In this document: positions 18,160 through 26,249 of the stretch, piece by piece
How the letters are laid out: each line of letters opens with the position of its first letter
Numbering within the stretch: position 1 is the first letter of the stretch
NCBI RefSeq assembly: GCF_015645385.1
Contig: NZ_JADOET010000012.1
Coordinates: forward strand, 1 to 64,000
Origin: Winogradskyella marina
Lineage (GTDB): Bacteria > Bacteroidota > Bacteroidia > Flavobacteriales > Flavobacteriaceae
Length of the DNA: 64,000 nucleotides
Direction: 5' to 3'
Position numbers and translations under genes: made by a program
The notes under the pieces: model-generated
Seen by the model: only the letters and a program-made list of their open reading frames with translations
Databases searched by the model: none
What the model was told of the DNA's origin: nothing

Positions 18160-18325
18160 TATTACACTGATATGCGCTGAGACACACTGAGGTTCGCAGA
18201 GCGATTTAGTATAGCGACAAAGTGAATTTAATCTAAGGTTATCACAACTATATTTTAAACTTTTATGCTCTTTTTCTCTGTGCCTCTCCGCGAAAACTAC
18301 GTGAGTCTCTGTGCAACAACTATCA
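18160..18325. repeat. Interspersed repeat of the CACAGAGA/CTCTGTG type
   Basis: The 286-bp gap between the cyclophilin and M3 peptidase genes is largely filled by two arms rich in purine and pyrimidine runs. The left arm reads GAGACACACTGAGGTTCGCAGAGC (about 18179-18202), and the right arm contains CTCTGTGCCTCTCCGCG and GAGTCTCTGTGCAAC (about 18275-18319), with an AT-rich centre. From memory, such units are dispersed in flavobacterial genomes. The rest of the gap shows nothing recognisable. Confidence 0.55.
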
Positions 18326-18435
18326 ATAATAACCTTCAAGAATTATAGAATATTTCATACACTTCATTCCTATTTTCAGTATCTTGTAGGCTTTTAAAAT
18401 TCCTATCAAATTTCTAACACTAAAAACTATCATAC

Positions 18436-20583
18436 ATGATTTCTAAAACCCTTAAAGCCACATTAATTTGTAGCGTTGTACTTTTCTCTAGCTGCAAAGA
18501 CGACACCAACAAAACCACAGAATCAACCATGAGCGACAATGTATTAATCCAAGAGTGGACAGGACCTTACGAAGGAGTTCCTGCTTTCGATAAAATGTCT
18601 GTAGAAGCCATAAAACCCGCAGTAGAAGAAGCCATGAAGCTTAATCTAGCCGAAATTGAAACCATCGCCAACAATACAGCACCTGCTACTTTTGAAAACA
18701 CAATAGTTGCTATGGAAAGCGCAGGTAAAGAACTAAGTCGTGTATTTACTTATTATGGGATTATGGGAAGTAATATGTCTTCACCAGAATTTAGAGCTAT
18801 TCAAACAGAATTAGCACCAAAACTTTCCGATTTTAGATCACAAATTTCTCAGAACGAAAAACTATTCCAACGTATAAAAACCGTTTATGAAGCCTCTCAA
18901 GAGTCACCTTTAGAGCCACAAGCACAGCGCGTCGTCGATTTAACCTACAAACAGTTTGAAATGAATGGCGCCAACCTCAATGCCGAAAAGAAAAAACGCT
19001 ATGCGGAAATCAACAAAGAATTATCATCGCTTTATACCGATTTTTCTAATAATGTATTACACGATGAAGAAAATTATATTACCTATCTAACCGAAAATCA
19101 ACTTGGTGGACTGTCTGATGGATTTATAAAATCGGCAGCAAAAATAGCTACGGACAAAGGAGAAGACGGAAAATATGCCATTACTAACACACGTTCCTCA
19201 ATGGATCCTTTCCTCACCTATTCTACTGAACGCGAATTACGCAAGCAAGTATGGGAAAATTACTACTCTAGAGGAGATAATGGAGACGAGTTTGACAACA
19301 ACAAAATCATAGCCGAAATTTTAAAACTACGTAAAGAACGTGTTGGCTTAATGGGTTATGATAACTATGCCGAATGGAGATTACAAGATCGAATGGCAAA
19401 AACGCCAGAAAACGCCATGGATTTAATGCTGGCTGTTTGGCCTGCAGCAACCGCAAGAGTTAAAGAGGAAGTCGCAGATATGCAAACGGTTGCTGATGAA
19501 CTTGGCGATAATATCACCATAGAACCATGGGATTACAGATACTACGCAGAAAAAGTACGTAAAAAGAAATACGACCTAGACAGCGAAGAAGTGAAACAAT
19601 ATTTACAACTCGATAAGTTAACAGACGCTATGTTCTTTACGGCTGGCGAATTGTTTAATTATAAATTCACACCAGTTGAAGAAGGTTCAGTACCAGTCTT
19701 TCACGAAGATGTTAAAGTTTGGGAAGTTACCGATAAAGATTCTGGCAAACATATTGGTTTATGGTATTTAGATCCATTTGCACGCGAAGGCAAACGTTCT
19801 GGTGCTTGGGCAACAACTTATAGAAGTTCTGATTCTTTTGAAGGAGAGAAAAATGTACTAGCCTCTAACAATTCTAATTTTGTAAAGCCAGCTCCAGGCG
19901 AAGCGGTTTTAGTGTCTTGGGACGATGCCACCACGTTTTTTCATGAGTTTGGCCATGCGCTTCACTTCTTTTCGGCAGATGTAAAATACCCAACCTTAAA
20001 TGGAGGTGTTAGAGATTATACAGAATTCCAATCGCAATTATTGGAGCGTTGGTTATCTACAGATAAAGTCATTAACCAATTTTTAGTGCATTACAAAACA
20101 GGCGAACCTATTCCTGCAAGCTTGGTTGAAAAAATTAAGAACGCATCAACCTTTAACCAAGGTTTTGGTACCACAGAATATTTAGCCTCTGCTTTAATAG
20201 ACATGAAATTACACTTAGCAGATCCAACCGATATTGACATTGATAAATTTGAACGTGAGACTTTAGACGAGTTAGGCATGCCAAAAGAATTACCAATGCG
20301 TCATAGAACACCACATTTTGGACATGTATTTTCTGGCGAAGGTTATGCCACAGCTTACTACGGTTATATGTGGGCAGATGTACTAACAAGTGATGCATCT
20401 GAAGCATTTAAAGAAGCCGAAGGTGGTTTTTACGATAAAGACGTCGCTGATAAATTAGTAAAATATCTATTTGCACCACGTAATGCTATGGAACCAGCAG
20501 AAGCGTATAGAAAATTTAGAGGTCGTGATGCTAAAATTGAAGCCTTAATGAAAGATCGCGGATTTCCAGTTCCTGGAGAATAA
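18436..20583 (+). CDS. M3 family metallopeptidase (peptidyl-dipeptidase Dcp-like), lipoprotein
   Basis: This 715-residue thimet-type zinc peptidase cleaves short peptides, typically removing C-terminal dipeptides. The N terminus is a lipoprotein signal (LICSVVLFSSCKDD), so the enzyme is membrane-anchored in the periplasm. The zinc site is HEFGH at residues 503-507 in the family context FFHEFGHALHFF, with the third ligand Glu530 in YTEFQSQ. The substrate-binding end contains HRTPHFGHVFSGEGYATAYYGYMWADVL, matching the Dcp/oligopeptidase A family. The length and both ends look intact. The gene is monocistronic, followed by a strong intrinsic terminator at 20606-20652. Confidence 0.94.
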   Translation: MISKTLKATLICSVVLFSSCKDDTNKTTESTMSDNVLIQEWTGPYEGVPAFDKMSVEAIKPAVEEAMKLNLAEIETIANNTAPATFENTIVAMESAGKELSRVFTYYGIMGSNMSSPEFRAIQTELAPKLSDFRSQISQNEKLFQRIKTVYEASQESPLEPQAQRVVDLTYKQFEMNGANLNAEKKKRYAEINKELSSLYTDFSNNVLHDEENYITYLTENQLGGLSDGFIKSAAKIATDKGEDGKYAITNTRSSMDPFLTYSTERELRKQVWENYYSRGDNGDEFDNNKIIAEILKLRKERVGLMGYDNYAEWRLQDRMAKTPENAMDLMLAVWPAATARVKEEVADMQTVADELGDNITIEPWDYRYYAEKVRKKKYDLDSEEVKQYLQLDKLTDAMFFTAGELFNYKFTPVEEGSVPVFHEDVKVWEVTDKDSGKHIGLWYLDPFAREGKRSGAWATTYRSSDSFEGEKNVLASNNSNFVKPAPGEAVLVSWDDATTFFHEFGHALHFFSADVKYPTLNGGVRDYTEFQSQLLERWLSTDKVINQFLVHYKTGEPIPASLVEKIKNASTFNQGFGTTEYLASALIDMKLHLADPTDIDIDKFERETLDELGMPKELPMRHRTPHFGHVFSGEGYATAYYGYMWADVLTSDASEAFKEAEGGFYDKDVADKLVKYLFAPRNAMEPAEAYRKFRGRDAKIEALMKDRGFPVPGE

Positions 20584-20605
20584 ACGTTAACATTTAAAAA
20601 CATAT

Positions 20606-20652
20606 AAAAGTTCTCTTATCTCTTTCTTTTAGCTGATAAGAGAACTTTTTTT
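20606..20652 (+). terminator. Rho-independent terminator after the M3 peptidase gene
   Basis: A perfect 11-bp stem (GTTCTCTTATC at 20610-20620 with GATAAGAGAAC at 20635-20645) is extended to 15 bp by an A-tract/T-tract pair and followed by a T run to 20652. It lies 27 bp after the stop codon. The next gene starts directly behind it. Confidence 0.9.
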
Positions 20653-20677
20653 AATGATAAAACTGGTTAACTACAAT

Positions 20678-21514
20678 ATGAAACAAACAACATTCTTAAT
20701 CCTATTAGCATTTAGTCCAAGCTTAATTTTTTGTCAGTCTAAACAAGAAAAGATTGATGAACTTTTTGAACAAATAAACTGTAAAGAAATAATTGAGCAA
20801 GGATTTAACGGAATAAGATTCGTAGTTGACAACAATAAGAAAAAACTATTTAATGAATTTGAACTTGACTTTAATAATAAAGCAGATGTCCAAGAATTTG
20901 ACGAATTCTTAAATGAGGAAATAGAGTTGATAAAAGGCGAAGCTTATGTTTATATTTCTGACAAATATTCAAGACATTACTCTGAAAAAGAACTTCAAAA
21001 GTTTATTGATTTAACAAAAAAGAATAAGTCAAAAAAAGACATATTAAATGAAACCAATTTTAAAGTGGAACTTGACTCAATTTTAGATTATCAAGGACAG
21101 TATTTAAAAAATGATATACGTTTAATTTTAACTAAAATCCGAGCAAAATACAGACCTCTGATATTAAAATTTGTTGAAAATGATGAGGAAAAAAATATTT
21201 CTGCTATGCAATTGGACTTGTTACTAAACACAAGTAATGCGGAAAACCCAAAGTTATCCATTTTAAACAAATCAAATGCAGAAATTATTTTGCCTGATAA
21301 TCTCGATTTTAATACCGTAAAATCTTTAACTATCAAATTGAACGATAAAAATTATACAATTGAAAGGTATAATATGAACTTACCCGAATTGGTAAGAGAA
21401 GTTTCAAGTCCATTAAAGAAAGATGGATTTGAAGACTTGGAATATTGGACTTTGACAATAAATGATGACGAGATAAGTCTAAAAATAAAAGCTGAAGTTA
21501 TCTTTGAAAAATAA
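20678..21514 (+). CDS. Secreted protein, partly DUF2059-like, function unknown
   Basis: This protein of 278 residues starts at the ATG at 20678, chosen because it is followed by a signal peptide (MKQTTFLILLAFSPSLIFCQ); an ATG at 20654 is the alternative. The segment YISDKYSRHYSEKELQKFIDL at about 88-108 matches the pattern of DUF2059 proteins (helical repeat, HYSEKEL then a short helix). The C-terminal half has several short beta-like segments and no motif I know. It is the first gene of a mosaic of single genes separated by related intergenic elements, and its Lys-rich, strongly AT-biased codon use stands out from the preceding peptidase gene. No function is assigned. Confidence 0.6.
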   Translation: MKQTTFLILLAFSPSLIFCQSKQEKIDELFEQINCKEIIEQGFNGIRFVVDNNKKKLFNEFELDFNNKADVQEFDEFLNEEIELIKGEAYVYISDKYSRHYSEKELQKFIDLTKKNKSKKDILNETNFKVELDSILDYQGQYLKNDIRLILTKIRAKYRPLILKFVENDEEKNISAMQLDLLLNTSNAENPKLSILNKSNAEIILPDNLDFNTVKSLTIKLNDKNYTIERYNMNLPELVREVSSPLKKDGFEDLEYWTLTINDDEISLKIKAEVIFEK

Positions 21515-21523
21515 ATACTGCAG

Positions 21524-21650
21524 GTAACACCTTGTATAATTAATTACTTGGTTTTTGCCTACTTACGAAAATCCTAACGGATTTTATATTCCGTTTTTAT
21601 TTGTTAACTTAGTTGCTTAATCACGCAACGAAATCATACACACGACCGTT
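21524..21650. repeat. Intergenic element, copy A (possible attC-like site)
   Basis: This 127-bp element follows the stop codon of the preceding gene. It begins GTAACACCTTGTATAATT and ends AATCATACACACGACCGTT, which are imperfect inverted repeats. Inside is a hairpin (AAAATCC...GGATTTT), followed by the core GTTAACTTAGTTGCTTAA. The core reappears as GCTACCTTAGTTGC (copy B) and GGCTAACTTAGTTC (copy D). The AAC and GTT ends recall integron attC sites, but no integrase is present in the window. Confidence 0.5.
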
Positions 21651-21667
21651 CTAGTTAGTTTTAAAAA

Positions 21668-22189
21668 ATGAAGAACCTACTAATAATTTTCATCTTATTT
21701 ACTTTTATCATCAATGCGCAAGAACAAAGCAAAAGTATAAAATATGAAAAGGATAATTATTCAATAGAGTATCCCTCTAATTGGATTTTAAACGATTCAG
21801 GCGAAAGTGGAACTGAAATTTTTCTTTACCCTACAAACTCTGAGAGTTCAGACGTTTTTACAGAAAACATAAATTTAATTGTGCAAAACCTCAATGACAC
21901 AACAATAACTCTTGAAAAGTACAAAGGTCTAGTGGAAAATCAAATTAGTGAAATGCTGACTGAACCTAAAATTACTTCGAGTGAAATAGAAAATAAAGGA
22001 GGATTAAAATCTCATCAATTAATCGCAGGTGGAAAATCAGGAGATTATAAGTTTAAAACTATTATTCACACATACTTAATGAACAAACAAATTTACACAT
22101 TGACATTTGTTACTCTGTATGAAAACTATAAAAATAATCAAATCGAATCATTGAGAATAATGGATAGTTTTAATCTGATAAAAAACTAA
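21668..22189 (+). CDS. Secreted PsbP-like protein
   Basis: This 173-residue protein starts with a signal peptide (LLIIFILFTFIINAQ) and then shows the pattern of the PsbP/DUF1795-like fold. YSIEYPSNWIL at about 32-42 is the characteristic opening strand and turn, followed by an acidic stretch, a NINLIVQNL strand, a helix containing ENQISEM, and paired strands KFKTIIHTYLMNKQIYTLTFV near the C terminus. Small exported lipoproteins and enzymes of this fold are common, with mostly unknown roles. The gene is bracketed by two related intergenic elements, which suggests a mobile or cassette-like unit. No operon partner is visible. Confidence 0.65.
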   Translation: MKNLLIIFILFTFIINAQEQSKSIKYEKDNYSIEYPSNWILNDSGESGTEIFLYPTNSESSDVFTENINLIVQNLNDTTITLEKYKGLVENQISEMLTEPKITSSEIENKGGLKSHQLIAGGKSGDYKFKTIIHTYLMNKQIYTLTFVTLYENYKNNQIESLRIMDSFNLIKN

Positions 22190-22298
22190 TTACAACACTG
22201 GCAATAAGCTATAGCACGCTAAGAACCTACTTGGTAAATCTTGCAGATTTCCTACTGTTTGGGAATTCTCGCTACCTTAGTTGCAAAACTATTGTAAG
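22190..22298. repeat. Intergenic element, copy B
   Basis: This element starts right after the stop codon with TTACAACA and ends with TTGTAAGT, so TTACAA/TTGTAA form short terminal inverted repeats. It contains a hairpin TAAATCT-TGC-AGATTT and the shared core GCTACCTTAGTTGCAAAAC (22271-22289). Position, orientation and length match copy A. Confidence 0.45.
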
Positions 22299-22321
22299 TC
22301 ATAAAAAAAACCAGAAACCAA

Positions 22322-23116
22322 ATGAATAAAACGCTATTTGAAATTACCAAAATGGACTGTCCATCTGAGGAAAATCTTATCCGAATGAAACTAGACGGAA
22401 TTTCAAGTATTGCGAATTTAGACTTTGATATTCCAAACCGAAAATTGACTGTTTTTCACAGGGGAGAAATAGATAAAATCGAAAAGTCAATTATAGAACT
22501 GAATTTAGGCGGAAAGAAAATCTCGACCGAACAAACCGACCAAACAAAATTTAAAGAAAACGCAAACCAAAAAAAACTACTTTGGTCTGTACTTGCAATC
22601 AATATTGTGTTTTTCGTTGTCGAAATGACCACAGGAATAATCTCAAAATCCATGGGACTTGTTGCCGATAGTTTGGATATGCTTGCTGACAGTTTCGTTT
22701 ACGGAATTAGTTTGTTAGCCGTTGGAGGAACTGTGATTAAGAAAAAACGGATCGCTAAACTTGCAGGCTATTTCCAAATCTCACTTGCTATTATTGGATT
22801 TGTAGAAGTTTTAAGACGGTTTTTCGGAGACGAGAAACTTCCTGATTTTTCGACAATGATAATTGTTTCAATTTTAGCACTTATCGCAAACGGCATTTGT
22901 CTTTATATTTTGCAAAAGTCAAAAAGTAAAGAAGAGGCTCATATGAAAGCGAGTATGATTTTTACTTCGAATGATGTGATTATCAATTTGGGAGTCATCA
23001 TCGCGGGAATTTTAGTAAACTATTTGAGTTCAAATAAACCCGATTTAATTATTGGTACCATCGTTTTTCTTTTGGTCATTCAAGGAGCGTTTAGGATTTT
23101 AAAATTAAGTAAGTGA
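22322..23116 (+). CDS. Cation transporter with N-terminal HMA-like domain (CDF-like)
   Basis: This 264-residue protein joins a heavy-metal-associated-like domain (about residues 1-72) to a transmembrane part with six helices (about 83-260). The transport core shows the pattern of cation diffusion facilitators: VADSLDMLADSFVYGISLL in the second helix, where DxxxD stands where CDF proteins have HxxxD, and HMKASMIFTSNDVIINLGV in the fifth. The HMA domain has MDCPSEE, keeping only the first Cys of the usual CxxC. Efflux or sensing of a divalent metal is likely, but the metal cannot be predicted. It is flanked by intergenic elements, and no regulator or efflux partner is adjacent. Confidence 0.78.
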   Translation: MNKTLFEITKMDCPSEENLIRMKLDGISSIANLDFDIPNRKLTVFHRGEIDKIEKSIIELNLGGKKISTEQTDQTKFKENANQKKLLWSVLAINIVFFVVEMTTGIISKSMGLVADSLDMLADSFVYGISLLAVGGTVIKKKRIAKLAGYFQISLAIIGFVEVLRRFFGDEKLPDFSTMIIVSILALIANGICLYILQKSKSKEEAHMKASMIFTSNDVIINLGVIIAGILVNYLSSNKPDLIIGTIVFLLVIQGAFRILKLSK

Positions 23117-23150
23117 ATAAAAGCAATACGACTTACAACAATGTACACTA

Positions 23151-23242
23151 AAAATAGGCAAAACAGTAGTAGCTTCAAGGTTTTAGGTTGTGTCAAATAT
23201 TGTGTTTAAACCAGAATTTACTGTTTTGAAATCGCCTATTTT
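23151..23242. repeat. Interrupted inverted repeat of about 92 bp
   Basis: AAAATAGGCAAAACAGTA at 23151-23168 is matched by TACTGTTTT (23219-23227) and GCCTATTTT (23234-23242), so an 18-bp arm pairs perfectly apart from a 6-nt insertion (GAAATC) on one side. The 50-nt centre is AT-rich. It lies in the 210-bp gap between the plus-strand transporter and the minus-strand TPR-like gene. It could act as a bidirectional terminator or be a remnant of a small mobile element. Confidence 0.55.
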
Positions 23243-23326
23243 CAGATACTCATCGTGGTAAAAAATGACAAGCTAAACTTTATAAAAATTGGATTAACAA
23301 ATGAACAACACTTCATTTTATTGTAT

Positions 23327-23782
23327 TTATATTAAATTATCCTGTAACAGTTGTTCTTTTAATACAGTAAATAGTTTTTCTTGCTTACTTTTTTCTAAAT
23401 TATTTTTTTCCGAAAAGTGAACATATGCTAACGTAGCTCGTTTGAGTTCTGACTGTATTTCATCTATATTTAGCGCTTTATTATCGGCTAAATGTAAAAG
23501 ATAATATACCACTCTTTTAAGTAGGTTTTCTGCTTCTTCTTTTTTACCAAGGTCTTCATAAGTATTCGCTAAATTATTACAAGAAATTATATACACTTGT
23601 ACAAATGGAATTTTTAAACGGATACAATCTTCAATATTGTTATTCAATACTTCTGCCCTATACATAGCATCCTTATACCCTAATAAAGCTTTTTTTAAAT
23701 TTCCTTTATTAAACAGTTCATTACTAGAACCTGTTAAAGCTTGCCAATGTTTTTCTATATGATTAATACACGTATCACTCAT
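23327..23782 (-). CDS. TPR-like helical protein in the superoxide dismutase operon
   Basis: This is a 151-residue all-helical protein. I place the start at the ATG at 23782, which overlaps the stop codon of the dismutase gene by one base (TAATG); a start 16 codons further up is possible but less likely. The pattern HWQALTGSSNELFNKGNLKKALLGYKDAMYRAE and NNLANTYEDLGKKEEAENLLKR fits two tetratricopeptide-like repeats. It has no signal peptide and no catalytic motif. Tight coupling to the dismutase suggests a role connected with it, for example maturation or an oxidative-stress function, but this is inference. A Cys near the N terminus (MSDTC) might bind a metal or anchor a disulfide. Confidence 0.75.
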   Translation of the reverse strand: MSDTCINHIEKHWQALTGSSNELFNKGNLKKALLGYKDAMYRAEVLNNNIEDCIRLKIPFVQVYIISCNNLANTYEDLGKKEEAENLLKRVVYYLLHLADNKALNIDEIQSELKRATLAYVHFSEKNNLEKSKQEKLFTVLKEQLLQDNLI

Positions 23783-24381
23783 TATATTTTTAAATTTTTG
23801 TTTGCAAAATCCCAGTTTACTATTTCCCAAAAACTTTCTACAAATTTCGGTCTTGCATTTCTATAATCTATATAATAAGCATGCTCCCAAACATCTAATG
23901 TGAGAATCGGTTTTTTATGCGCTGTTAATGGTGTATGAGCATCTTTCATTGGAAGGATTTCAAGTTTACCTTTTTCATCTTGAGCCAACCAAGCCCAACC
24001 CGCACCAAACAACTTTGTTGCTGTCGTCGAAAATTGTTCTTTAAATTGCTCAAAATCACCAAAATCGCGAACTATTAATTCGCCTATTTTTCCTTCAGGA
24101 GCCTTTCCGCCGTTTGGAGACAGACAATGCCAGAAAAAAGAATGATTCCAGTGCTGTGCAGCGTTATTAAATAAAGCCGCATTGTTTTCAGCATAGCCTT
24201 TTTGGATGATCTCCTCAACACTTAAATCAACTAATTCAGTGTCTTTTACAAGTCCAGAAAGATTATTTACGTATGCAGCATGGTGCTTTCCATAATGGTA
24301 ATCAAATGTCTCTTCTGTGATTAATGGATTGAGCGCGTTTTTATCGTAAGGTAACTCTGGTAATGTTTGTGTGATCTTCAT
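23782..24381 (-). CDS. sodB: Superoxide dismutase, Fe/Mn family (iron type likely)
   Basis: This 199-residue enzyme converts superoxide to oxygen and hydrogen peroxide in the cytoplasm. All four metal ligands are present: His29 in YHYGKHH, His80 in NNAAQHWNH, and Asp163 and His167 in DVWEHAYY. The sequence AAQHWNHSFFWHCL followed by FGAGWAWL resembles the iron type, although iron and cambialistic enzymes cannot be separated by eye. The gene is the middle of a three-gene unit: a 56-residue coiled-coil gene overlaps its start (ATGA) and a TPR-like gene overlaps its stop (TAATG). Confidence 0.95.
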   Translation of the reverse strand: MKITQTLPELPYDKNALNPLITEETFDYHYGKHHAAYVNNLSGLVKDTELVDLSVEEIIQKGYAENNAALFNNAAQHWNHSFFWHCLSPNGGKAPEGKIGELIVRDFGDFEQFKEQFSTTATKLFGAGWAWLAQDEKGKLEILPMKDAHTPLTAHKKPILTLDVWEHAYYIDYRNARPKFVESFWEIVNWDFANKNLKI

Positions 24382-24548
24382 TGTTTTCTGTTTTTTAATT
24401 TTAAAATTTTAATAGCCTTTTTTAATTCACTTACCTTTTTTAAATCTCTTGTTGCTTTTTGCATATTAACCTGCATAAGATTTTTTTTGATAACATTTCT
24501 TTCCAAATATTTTTTGTTTTCTTCTAATAACTCGATAACAAAATTCAT
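24378..24548 (-). CDS. Small coiled-coil protein upstream of superoxide dismutase
   Basis: This 56-residue ORF starts at the ATG at 24546-24548 and stops with TGA overlapping the dismutase start codon in an ATGA arrangement, so translation is probably coupled. The peptide is highly charged and helical (MNFVIELLEENKKYLERN, then KATRDLKKVSELKKAIK), with a heptad-like spacing of Leu and Ile that suggests a coiled coil. It has no signal peptide or Cys. I do not recognise a named family. The overlap and the lack of another reading frame or feature in the stretch argue that it is a real gene, the first of the sodB operon. Confidence 0.6.
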   Translation of the reverse strand: MNFVIELLEENKKYLERNVIKKNLMQVNMQKATRDLKKVSELKKAIKILKLKNRKQ

Positions 24549-24680
24549 AGTTGCACTATATTTAGTTTCACAAAACTAATATTTTAGATAAGACTAAAAA
24601 AATTTTTAAGAGAAATAATTATAATGCGCTAATAAAATAGTATTGTCGCAAGAATCAAAAAACTTTTCACATCACCATAT

Positions 24681-24794
24681 CTAACGTATAGCTTGATTGA
24701 AGTTTAATTATAAAAACTCTTTTGGATTTTTTACGCTGTTTATATTGGCTAACTTAGTTCTTAAAACATGCCACAAACCATATACATCAACGTT
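24681..24794. repeat. Intergenic element, copy D
   Basis: This 114-bp element has ends CTAACGTATAGC and CATATACATCAACGTT that are imperfect inverses. It holds the core TTGGCTAACTTAGTTCTTAAAACATGCCAC (24746-24775, written here only as its start and end: TTGGCTAACTTAG and AAAACATGCCAC), shared with copies A and B. It lies in the same orientation as those copies, between the dismutase operon and the thioredoxin-fold lipoprotein gene. The rest of the 278-bp gap (24549-24826) shows nothing else recognisable. Confidence 0.45.
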
Positions 24795-24826
24795 TATAGA
24801 CATACTCAGCATTGGTTATTAATACA

Positions 24827-26044
24827 TTAATCACTCAACAATCCACCAACAAAACGTTCAAAATCCGCTTTAAACGCTTCGTATTTTTCACCTGTTGCAG
24901 GACCATTAAAACCAGTATGTATTTTTTGAACCTTACCAGATTTATCAATAAAAATTGAGGTCGGATAAGACAACACATGATTTAGCATCGGTAACTTTTC
25001 TTGCGCCTTTTCTTTATCAGACGTTCCGTATTGCGCTAAAAGAATTGGATAATTAATGTTTAATTTTTCTCGCAATCGCGATATACTATTAAAGGCTTTT
25101 TCTTCTGTTTTGGCATACTCAAAAGCTAAGGCAACAATTTCAAAGTCTTTATCCTTATTAGCCTCATAGAATTCATTAAAATAGATGCTTTCATCTAAAC
25201 AGTTTGGACACCACGTACCCATAATTTGCACAATGACAACTTTATTTTTAAAGCGATCGTCGCTCAATGAGATTATTGTTCCATTTTCATCGGGAAATGA
25301 AAATTCTAAACTATCGTAACCTTCTTTTAAAAAGGTAAGTTCATCTGTACTTGGTAATTCATAAGATGCGTTACGTTTAGCTATAAAAGGAGCTTTCCAA
25401 TGGTTTCCGGAATAGAATGTACCTTCCATGGTCGAGTCCGACACTTTCGCTGTAAACAAAAACGCATGTGCACCATCAAAGGTAGAAAGCTTCATTTGAT
25501 CACCATCCATAACACCTTCAAGATAGCGGTAGTCGCCAGTTGTAGTTCTAAAGGTGCCAGTAACTTTACTGCCTTCTTGTTTAAAAACTCCTTTGGCAAT
25601 GTATTGGTCATCAGCATCATTGTGATTAAAAACGGTTTCCCAAATTCCTGCAACATTTTCATTGGCTTCCGATGTTACTTCAAACCGATTCTTTTTGTTA
25701 TACTCTGCCGAAAATGGCACTACTCTATCTAAACTTTCCTTAATATAACTCCCTTTTAAATTATCGCCTTCAAACGTTGCTGCTAAAAAGCCTTCAAACA
25801 CCGGAGCTTTAATAAAAATAGAATCATTTCTATATTCAACTTCATCTACTTTAATGACTTCTTCAGCATTAATTATATGCAACTCTGTTGGTGATTTCAC
25901 CTCAAACACAAAAGGTATTTCCTGATTATCCTCAGCTTTCAATATGGCGCGATATGTTCCAACTTTTAAGTTTTGCTGTTTTATGTCCTCGTTACAAGAG
26001 CATACTACTAAAGCCATAAAGCAACCTATTAAAATCCGTATCAT
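24827..26044 (-). CDS. Thioredoxin-fold lipoprotein (TlpA/ResA-like) with N-terminal extension
   Basis: This 405-residue protein has a lipoprotein signal (LIGCFMALVVCSC). Two beta-rich regions, about residues 25-120 and 130-225, resemble the lipocalin-like domains often placed before thioredoxin domains in Bacteroidota. A TlpA/ResA-type thioredoxin domain follows from about 245 to 400, with the redox motif WCPNC (Cys279, Cys282) in VQIMGTWCPNC and the cis-Pro region SYPTSIFIDKSG. It is anchored on the periplasmic side and probably reduces or isomerises disulfides in envelope proteins, possibly in cytochrome c maturation. The gene stands alone. A central region of this kind is usual in the family group, and nothing looks truncated. 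Confidence 0.88.
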   Translation of the reverse strand: MIRILIGCFMALVVCSCNEDIKQQNLKVGTYRAILKAEDNQEIPFVFEVKSPTELHIINAEEVIKVDEVEYRNDSIFIKAPVFEGFLAATFEGDNLKGSYIKESLDRVVPFSAEYNKKNRFEVTSEANENVAGIWETVFNHNDADDQYIAKGVFKQEGSKVTGTFRTTTGDYRYLEGVMDGDQMKLSTFDGAHAFLFTAKVSDSTMEGTFYSGNHWKAPFIAKRNASYELPSTDELTFLKEGYDSLEFSFPDENGTIISLSDDRFKNKVVIVQIMGTWCPNCLDESIYFNEFYEANKDKDFEIVALAFEYAKTEEKAFNSISRLREKLNINYPILLAQYGTSDKEKAQEKLPMLNHVLSYPTSIFIDKSGKVQKIHTGFNGPATGEKYEAFKADFERFVGGLLSD

Positions 26045-26191
26045 AAATATATTTTTTGAATAAAGTTCGAAATAACAACAATTACCTTACATAAAAAAGC
26101 AATTTGATGTTTCATCCGCAAAACAACTGTTGCCATTTAGGGGTTAGAAGGCGTATCTGAAGCCCTTAATATTTAGGTTAAAAAATTAAAC

Positions 26192-26232
26192 TTGGATATT
26201 TCATTCGCTAATGGGAATTACTATCTTTGCAC
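26192..26232 (+). promoter_or_regulatory. Bacteroidota-type promoter of pheT
   Basis: TATCTTTG at 26222-26229 is an exact match to the Bacteroidota -7 consensus TAnnTTTG and lies 20 bp before the pheT ATG. An upstream TTGG is at 26192-26195, somewhat further away than the usual 19-21 bp, so the -33 element is uncertain. Confidence 0.6.
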
Positions 26233-26249
26233 CTCGATTAAATTGACAC

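Noticed and set aside
18139..18339. Minus-strand ORF of 66 codons with several Cys and His
   Set aside because: It lies entirely in the CACAGAGA-type repeat and has no signal or family resemblance; it is a chance frame.
20583..24827. Complete integron
   Set aside because: No integrase gene, attI or promoter of an integron is in the window; only the elements resemble attC sites.
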